Origin: Siphonodentalium dalli | Lineage: Eukaryota; Mollusca; Scaphopoda; Gadilida; Siphonodentaliidae | Direction of reading: 5' to 3' | DNA length: 64,000 nt | Assembly: GCA_032622095.1 (NCBI GenBank) | Contig: CP136062.1 | Location: 194,687,887-194,751,886, forward strand | Shown here: one piece after another, positions 57,721 to 64,000 of the stretch | Position numbering within the stretch: the stretch's first letter is position 1 | Layout: each line of letters begins with the position of its first letter | Program-made: the position numbers and the translations under genes | Notes under the pieces: generated by a model | Seen by the model: the letters and a program-made list of their open reading frames with translations, nothing else | Database searches by the model: none | What the model was told of the DNA's origin: nothing

Positions 57721-59300
57721 GAAAATTAAGTATCTATAGATGGCAACCAACGACCGTCATTATGTATTTATGTCTGTCACGAAGATAAGGTTGTTGGGAT
57801 ATAAATTATATACTCTATTTGCACAGTAATATTTACACAGAATCATCACCGTGGTCGTTGATTCGCGTTTCAGACATCTTCCCACGCTAATGAGGTTTCG
57901 GATTGCATCATCCACTGAGTGCACGTGTCAGAGACAGATTTCATCAGAATCGCGACGAAAGCGGCGATAACGACCACTAACACTAATCAAATAAAATGGG
58001 TCCTGTTATCTGATGGCATGCACACAATAAAAACACTAAATTAGTATGCAGACATCAAAGCAACTTACTGCTATTAATGCGGATGCTCTAATTAACGCCA
58101 CACCTGATAGTAGCTGTTTATTATCTATGGATTATCGCCGCACCTCAATTACGGCGTATATATGCACACACCGTACTTGCACTATTTGGTATCGAACATG
58201 CATTGCCAAAAACTGCCAGCAATATGATCCAATATTGTCCTTTTATTCGACATGGATCATCAAAACCTGCTACCAATAGTACTACAAAGCATTAGATAGC
58301 GCTTAATAATATATATATATATATATATATAGCTAGATTGTGTGCAGTAAATATATGATCCTATAGCGACAGCTGAGTGGCTTTTAAAAGTGCATGGCTT
58401 ATATATGCGTTGGTCATTGGTTCTACTCTGAGAGGGACTTCCATAAAGGGACGCAAGGCATTCGCAGTCGGTATATGAGAACAAATGATAAAAGTCCGTA
58501 TAAACATCACCACTAAACATAACGTGGAGAAATAGATAAACTTTTTTCTTGTATACACTATTATAGTTCTCCAAAAACGAAATTTCGCGTGCTGTATAAC
58601 CATTGTTATAAAAACAAAACTTTTACAGCGATTTTTAAATAAACATCACACAACGTGTAGTAAGTTCAATTAATGTTCAACTTTTTGACCATTTTCAATG
58701 TTTACCGTTAAGTATTTCTGATACATTGATATCTTATAGGATTAACTTATCGGTAATTTATCGGCAATTCAATTGTAACAGTAATGTTTACATAACAATG
58801 GTTTTTACATGCGACAGTTATGTTATTTTGTATGAACCCACTTCAAATGTATTGAGCCCTTTTAAGATTGGCTTGATGTATTGTATACATGGCTTCTTTG
58901 TAGGTAGGTTGTCTCAAGTTGAACGGATATAGGCGATTCAAACTCATACGAAACTGTCAGTTGTTTTAGTGGGTGTAAGTCTGCACGAGTGCTGAAACGG
59001 ACATGGGTTAATTCAACTTCATTATATGTATTATGTAATTTTGTAGTATGATCAATATATTAATGAACAACTTTCATCCACAAATGCCAAGCCTTTCAGC
59101 GAAAGCAAGAGCAATCAGAAAAGACAGATGGCTTAACAGAACAAGTCGTCCAATCTATAAACTTTTTGAATTTTAATGTGTATAAAACTCCAGTCTCCAA
59201 AATCTATGTAGATTTGTTTGAATCATTTATCCGGTGTATCGCTTCAATGCAGTTCTTGTAACAAAAATTGGTAGATAAGAAATTTAGTGGATTAAGGTTT
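57721..59300. other. No recognised gene; (TA)n
   Basis: Mostly unique-looking sequence with a (TA)n run at 58306-58331. A 30-codon frame at 59082-59174 ends shortly before the next ORF. See the finding on 59082-59585. Confidence 0.4.
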
Positions 59301-59312
59301 TAGGTGAAAGTG

Positions 59313-59585
59313 ATGAAACTTGGTTATGTAAGTTTTGCATGGACCGAATTTTACAAATTCGCTTTAATTGACAACGATGATTTAATATATGAATTTGACA
59401 CATTAGTAGATTTGGAAGAAAGAATAAAAGATTTATGTGAAAATTTAAATTTCAACAAAGTTAATATAAATTATGGGGAAGGTGATAATACAATTAAAGA
59501 TGTTCAGAATATAATCTCCAGGAATTATTTTATGGAAGAAAATTATAAGATGAACTTAATATTTCCATTAAAAGTCACTTGGTAA
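59313..59585 (+). CDS. Small AT-rich ORF of unknown function
   Basis: 90 codons, MKLGYVSFAWTEFYKFALID.., acidic middle (DNDDLIYEFD), a predicted helix (LVDLEERIKDLCENLNF), then NYGEGDN and a C-terminal FPLKVTW. The residue mix looks protein-like (alternating hydrophobic strands, few cysteines) rather than noise, with strong A/T-ending codon use. AGGTG lies 6 nt upstream of the ATG; two in-frame GTG codons precede it. No intron signals were seen and no family recognised. It could be a captured foreign gene, contamination or chance. Confidence 0.35.
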   Translation: MKLGYVSFAWTEFYKFALIDNDDLIYEFDTLVDLEERIKDLCENLNFNKVNINYGEGDNTIKDVQNIISRNYFMEENYKMNLIFPLKVTW

Positions 59586-59756
59586 GAAAATATCTACGAT
59601 ATATTTTAACTGCAGAATTATAGTAGCTAACTTTGATAAGCTCAATTTATTTTTCAAACCATCCTCGCGCAAATAATCACATAATCGACCTATGATGTGA
59701 AATATGTACATAATGTGATTATCTAATTCTGAAATAAGTAGATAATTCACTCATAC

Positions 59757-60005
59757 CCGTTATTTCGTTTTATGTCGCGGGCCATAGTGAAACACATGTA
59801 AAAGAGTGTACATCTTTAAAGTCGTGAGTTGGCTTATTTGTGTCAATGTCCGCACATAACCTGCTTAGTATTCCATATTATGAGTCGATAATGGGACTAA
59901 AACTCTTATTTTCGGCACATTATCGACTCAAAGTGAGGTAATTCTAAGTAGATTATCTACCTAAAATAATTATATTATTAGCAGGTAATGTGCTGCTTTC
60001 CGGGA
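59757..60005 (+). repeat. Dispersed repeat shared with 30660-30915
   Basis: GCCATAGTGAAACACAT, AAAGAGTGTACATCT, GAGTTGGCTTATTTGTGT and a hairpin TGAGTCGATAATG/CATTATCGACTCA (59890-59932). The last is absent as a pair in the 30.7-kb copy. Confidence 0.65.
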
Positions 60006-60017
60006 GAACAGGCAGGT

Positions 60018-61920
60018 GATGGTGTTGGAATATATGTTCAAAATACCTTGATCACATTCCGAAAACTTCTGTTACTGATGATAAAAGTATATCTGAAACT
60101 TGGCTCCTTGAGATAGAAAAATATTGTTTTTGGTTGTAGTTTTAGACCCCCTGGTTGTGATTGATATGAAATACTATATCAGTCATAAATAAGTTTTATC
60201 AAGCCAGGTTACAAATACAAATATATATTTCTTGGGGGATTGTAATATTAATATTTAGAAATCTGATGAACATATGATGACAGGAAATGTTCTAAAAACC
60301 ATTTAAAGCTTGTGATTTTTCCCCACTCATTTTGAGACCAACTAGAATTACAAAGAATACTTTCTCATTGGTAGATAACAATTTGTCCAAATTGAGTGGA
60401 AAGAAAACATAACAGTGGTATAGTGATAATTACATTCGTGATCATGTACCAGTATTTGTTCTTACACATATAGGCAATACCAATTTTATAACAGGTTCTG
60501 GGAATAATTACGAAGAGGGCATTAAGATTTTCTAACAAAACGATTACTCGAACAATGGATTAAAGTTCGGTACAGATGATACTAACGAAACTTTTGATAA
60601 TTTTAATTCAACTTTGCTATCTCATCTTGACAACACATGTCCACTGAAGAAACATACAATTAGAAAAGAAAAAAATGTATGAAAACCATGGATGACTAAA
60701 ATATTTAATAAATGCCTGTAAGAAGAAAATGTACTGTGTACGAAGTTTATGTTAATAGAACGGATGTCACTGAAATTTAGATATACAAAAATATCTATAA
60801 AAAAAAAAAAACTTACCTCCGTTATTGGATTTGTAAAGAAAAAGTATTATTCTGATTTACTAAATGAAAGGAAAAGTGATGCTTATTATATATGGAAAAT
60901 ACTGAATGAATTATTAATGAGGAAGAAGCAACGAACATGTCCCGAGAAGATGATAAATGGAAAACTTACCACAAATGAATACGATATTGTAAATGGTTTT
61001 AGTAAATGTTTCCACTGAAGTGGGACCTACATTGGCTAACCAAATATCAGATAGCTATTTGAATATCAGCGATTTCGTGACTAGCACATTACAAAAACTT
61101 AAATTCACACCAGCAACATAAGTGATTCGACTTGTAACCAATTTACTAATAAAACATCAGAGGACTGTTATGGCATCAGCATGAAATTAATTAAGAAAGT
61201 TATCAACTTCATATCATTCCCGTGAACATTTATATATCTTTTAATAAAGGTGCTTTTTTCCAGATTTATTGAAATTTGCGAGTCCTTCCTATTCATTATA
61301 GGCCGATATATATCCTTACTTCCCCAACTATCAAAAGTCGTGAAAATCTCCACAATAAACCACTTATGGGGCATTTGGAAAACAAATGGAATATTGACCG
61401 AATCTCATCATGGATTCAGTAAAGGGAGGTCTTCCAGATGCTTTGGTGGATGTTGTGGAGAAATTAACATCGTCTTTAGATAAAAATAATTATTTAGCGG
61501 GACTGTTCATTGACAGGAAAAAAGAATTGGATAGCAGATACAATTGACCATTACATATTACTACACAAGTCAGACATGTATGGAACAAAAGGGATAGCAT
61601 ATAATTGGCTGTATAGTTATCAACCAAATCGTAGTCAATATGTATCGAGCAAAAATTATATTTCTGGTTATACGTTTGTAACGCGTGGCATACCACAAGG
61701 ATTTACACTGGGACCTATTTTGTTGATCATATATATTAATGATCTTCCTAATACAGTTCCACTGTTAAAACGATAATTTATGCTGATAACAAATCTCTTT
61801 TACACTGGCCCCATTTACAAAAGGTAGTGGAAGAAATGAAAACTGAAATCAGTGAACTTAATGAATGTTGTTTAATTTGCTCAAGCCTAAAACAAAATAT
61901 ATGCTTTTAATGGGAAATGC
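60018..61920 (+). pseudogene. Decayed CR1/Jockey-type LINE (endonuclease and RT)
   Basis: Translation in shifting frames gives, in order, the AP-endonuclease start GVGIYVQNTL (about 60025), a degraded GD-N block near 60235, the RDHVPVFVLTHIG motif (equivalent of SDHxPV, about 60440), the linker CPLKK..KPWMTK (60640-60700), KKYYSDLL and YIWKILN (60830-60905), and RT motifs SHHGFSKGRS (61405) and RGIPQGFTLGP..YINDLP (61685-61750). The active-site loop is degraded (YADNKS for YADD). Many stops and frameshifts: dead. The 3' end is obscured by the TTAA MITE that starts at 61965. Confidence 0.85.
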
Positions 61921-61964
61921 AAGAAATTTAAATAACAAAAAATTGTGAACTATAACTCGTGTTT

Positions 61965-62491
61965 TAAAGATACGGGCGGCGTTGGCGGTGGATATGCTGC
62001 TAAAATATTCAGCTCTATAAAAAAGCGCCATAAACAGAAAGAATAGTAAAATATAGACAGACTTTGTTCTTATACCAATCAGAAATATGGCATAAACAGT
62101 ATGTTATTGTCAAATGTTTTTCCTTTGCTATGTAAACAAAGGCAAAAAACGTTACAGAGCCTGGCTTTTGTTTAGATCCGGATATGGTAAACATAAAGAG
62201 CGTTACTTGTTACTGTTTACCTGATATGGATATACTAAAGAGCGTTTATATCATTTGTGTGTGATTAACCAATAGAATTTCGCTGCGTTATGTAAACAGA
62301 AGCAAAACGTCTGTAACACGAGCAGGTTCTTGTTTATGTACAACATCGTACGTCTTAACGACCATATACAATTTGCGCGCTGGTTATGTTTGGCATATGA
62401 ACAAAACTATATATATTTTGATATTCCTTCTGTTGATGGCGATTTAAACAAATATGAATATTTCTGCAACGAACGCCGCCCGTGCCTTTAA
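61965..62491 (-). mobile_element. TTAA-flanked MITE, GGGCGGC-end family
   Basis: TTAA|AGATACGGGCGGCGTT left and AACGCCGCCCGTGCCT|TTAA right, 527 bp. Opposite orientation to 29138-29669, with which it shares the interior (TTACCTGATATGGATATAC, AAAGAGCGTT words). It lies between the dead LINE and the fresher one. Confidence 0.88.
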
Positions 62492-62760
62492 TATGTGAAA
62501 AACGAACTATAATCAATTTGTTTTTGTTGACCATTGTTGGAAAATATTAAGTAGGTTATTGTTGATAATATATTAGATGAATAAATTATTTGAACATGAT
62601 TATTGCTTAGAAATAAGAGGGGATTGTGTTAATTTTTCTTTATAATCTTATCATCAAATGGATTTAAGAAATAAGAATTGGTTTAAAATTAATTTTAAAT
62701 GTTAATGATTTAAATTAAGAATTTAATTTGTTCATAGTTACTGGGTATTAATCTTTACTT

Positions 62761-63171
62761 ATGCGTCTTCCTAGATACTTTTTAAAATTCAGAACATCAC
62801 CTCTCTACAGTGACGTATGTGATACAGTAACGGTCAGTGCACGAAATGAGTATTGTTGTGTATTTAGTAATAATGTCTGCAGTCGGGACAATGATTTATT
62901 ATTGCCGACTGAGAATTGTGTTAATGTTATACCGTCAAAGTATATGGCTATGAATTACCCACGTCTGTTCGACGGAAGGTGTGATATCGGTAAATGTGCG
63001 AGCATGAATTATTATGCCACTACCTTGGGTGATTTTTGCACTGAGCAATACTCAGTACTAACTGTCCAGCACAGCAATGACTATACTATGCCTATTTATG
63101 ATACCAGGTCGAAACATTTTATGAAGGTAATCAGTCCTCAATGGGCTGTAGTTCAGACTGTTTTGTTTTAG
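62761..63171 (+). CDS. LINE first ORF (unrecognised, Cys-rich)
   Basis: 136 codons, MRLPRYFLKFRTSPLYSDVC.., with ten or so cysteines but no clear CCHC knuckle spacing. Its stop (63169-63171) lies 31 nt beyond a candidate start of the downstream endonuclease ORF in the -1 frame. Placement immediately 5' of the LINE endonuclease suggests an ORF1 or N-terminal extension, but similarity to a known ORF1 is not visible. It could instead be one ORF broken by a one-base indel. Confidence 0.5.
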   Translation: MRLPRYFLKFRTSPLYSDVCDTVTVSARNEYCCVFSNNVCSRDNDLLLPTENCVNVIPSKYMAMNYPRLFDGRCDIGKCASMNYYATTLGDFCTEQYSVLTVQHSNDYTMPIYDTRSKHFMKVISPQWAVVQTVLF

Positions 63172-64000
63172 ATAAAAGCCTCGTCATGCATGACATGCAT
63201 AGCACGACATGTCCCATTTTTAACGCGAGTGACACATACAATCATGGCAAAGTGGATGATAGATGCGCAACCGATTGTCAGTTAATCGCATGTCATAATC
63301 TTGTCAGTGAAAATGGAGTTACCTCCACTAGTATGTTAAACGGAAATCCTCTGTTGAGTGTTTTAACATTAAACGTGTGCGGATTAGAAAAGAGACTTCA
63401 ATATAAAGAATTTGTCGATTTGATATCCAATTATGACATTCTGTGTTTCTCTGAAACAAAGGCGTTCTTTGAAGATAGCATATCCATTCCAGGGTTTGAG
63501 ATCTGTATTAAAAAAGGGAAACAAATTGGAAGCGGAACCCGATCGGGTGGGATTTTGATAGCGGCCAAAGCTGGAATACATAAATACATTGTGCCCCACG
63601 CAACTGAGAGTAATAACGTGGCCTGGATCCGGGTAGACACGAAATGTAAAAATCAGGAAGGACTCCTAATAGGCGCCGTATATATACCCCCTACCGGAAC
63701 ACGTTATTGCAACGACGACTGGGTTTTGGATATCGAACGCGATGTACGTAAATTGAGGAGGGAAAGCGAACTGTTACTTTTGACTGGGGATTTTAACGCC
63801 AGAATCAACAATGTGAATGATCTCAGCCCCGACCATGACCCGGGTGATTTACGTCATATATTTGAAAATAATAACATATGTGATAATATGAATTCTATTA
63901 TAACATGTATGAATGAAAATTATGTTATGGGTGATAATTCTTATATTAGTAAGACGTTGCAGGTTCCCAATAGAGTATCGCAGGACAAAGGTAAGGTGAG
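63141..64000 (+). CDS. Non-LTR retrotransposon ORF2, endonuclease domain (runs off window)
   Basis: Open for 286 codons to the window edge. An ORF2-type polyprotein would nick target DNA and reverse-transcribe its RNA. Seen: about 70 residues of leader, then the APE-type endonuclease: LSVLTLNVCGL (about residues 71-81), DILCFSETKA with the catalytic Glu (about 95-104), SGGILIAAKAG, WIRVDTK, GAVYIPPTG, and LLLLTGDFNARINN with the catalytic Asp/Asn (about 213-226), then VPNRVSQDKGKV. All visible catalytic residues are intact and there is no stop, so this copy is young. RT lies beyond base 64000. ATG at 63141 is the first in frame after a stop at 63099-63101. Confidence 0.88.
   Translation, partial: MGCSSDCFVLDKSLVMHDMHSTTCPIFNASDTYNHGKVDDRCATDCQLIACHNLVSENGVTSTSMLNGNPLLSVLTLNVCGLEKRLQYKEFVDLISNYDILCFSETKAFFEDSISIPGFEICIKKGKQIGSGTRSGGILIAAKAGIHKYIVPHATESNNVAWIRVDTKCKNQEGLLIGAVYIPPTGTRYCNDDWVLDIERDVRKLRRESELLLLTGDFNARINNVNDLSPDHDPGDLRHIFENNNICDNMNSIITCMNENYVMGDNSYISKTLQVPNRVSQDKGKV

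Overview
This is eukaryotic, AT-rich, intron- and repeat-dominated DNA from an animal, probably a marine invertebrate. A mollusc is my best guess, because GTCCGTCCG-type and GATGGCCG..CGGCCA-type dispersed repeats and CR1/L2-like LINEs are common there, but I cannot prove the phylum. There is no sign of bacterial gene organisation.

One cellular gene is clear. On the minus strand, four exons of an SLC7 light-chain amino-acid transporter (LAT / y+LAT type) lie at 42799-42999, 19765-19923, 14273-14405 and 8398-8523. They join in frame through GT..AG junctions with phases 0, 0 and 1 and encode about the first 206 residues (TM1 to about TM5). The remaining exons must lie left of base 1, since none was recognised in 1-8397. 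Introns 1-3 are about 22.9, 5.4 and 5.7 kb. A CpG-rich TATA-like stretch at 43140-43215 is a candidate promoter.

Everything else is mobile or repetitive DNA. (a) TTAA-flanked, piggyBac-like non-autonomous elements come in several terminal-repeat families, including a family carrying one or two long hairpins. (b) hAT-like non-autonomous elements have 8-bp target duplications (GTTACAAT perfect at 54028/55017, TTATTTAG perfect at 13059/13591). (c) A 137-bp TA-flanked mariner-like MITE sits at 39910-40046. (d) LINEs: a minus-strand CR1/L2-like RT fragment (3743-4945), a decayed plus-strand copy (60018-61920), a fresher 5' part running off the right edge (62761-64000), and two C-terminal scraps. 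(e) A solo LTR (45155-45802) is inserted in one arm of a 2.15-kb tandem duplication. (f) Many satellites have 30, 42, 44, about 130 and about 190 bp units.

The most unusual structure is at 7711-8425: the 3' end of transporter exon 4, with its 5' splice site, has been amplified into 16 tandem copies, so intron 4 starts with 16 consecutive consensus donors. Also notable are a 30-bp minisatellite that grew inside a hAT-like element, three dense clusters of short palindromes built on different words, and a small AT-rich unrecognised ORF (59313-59585). I saw no CRISPR array, tRNA, rRNA or operon.
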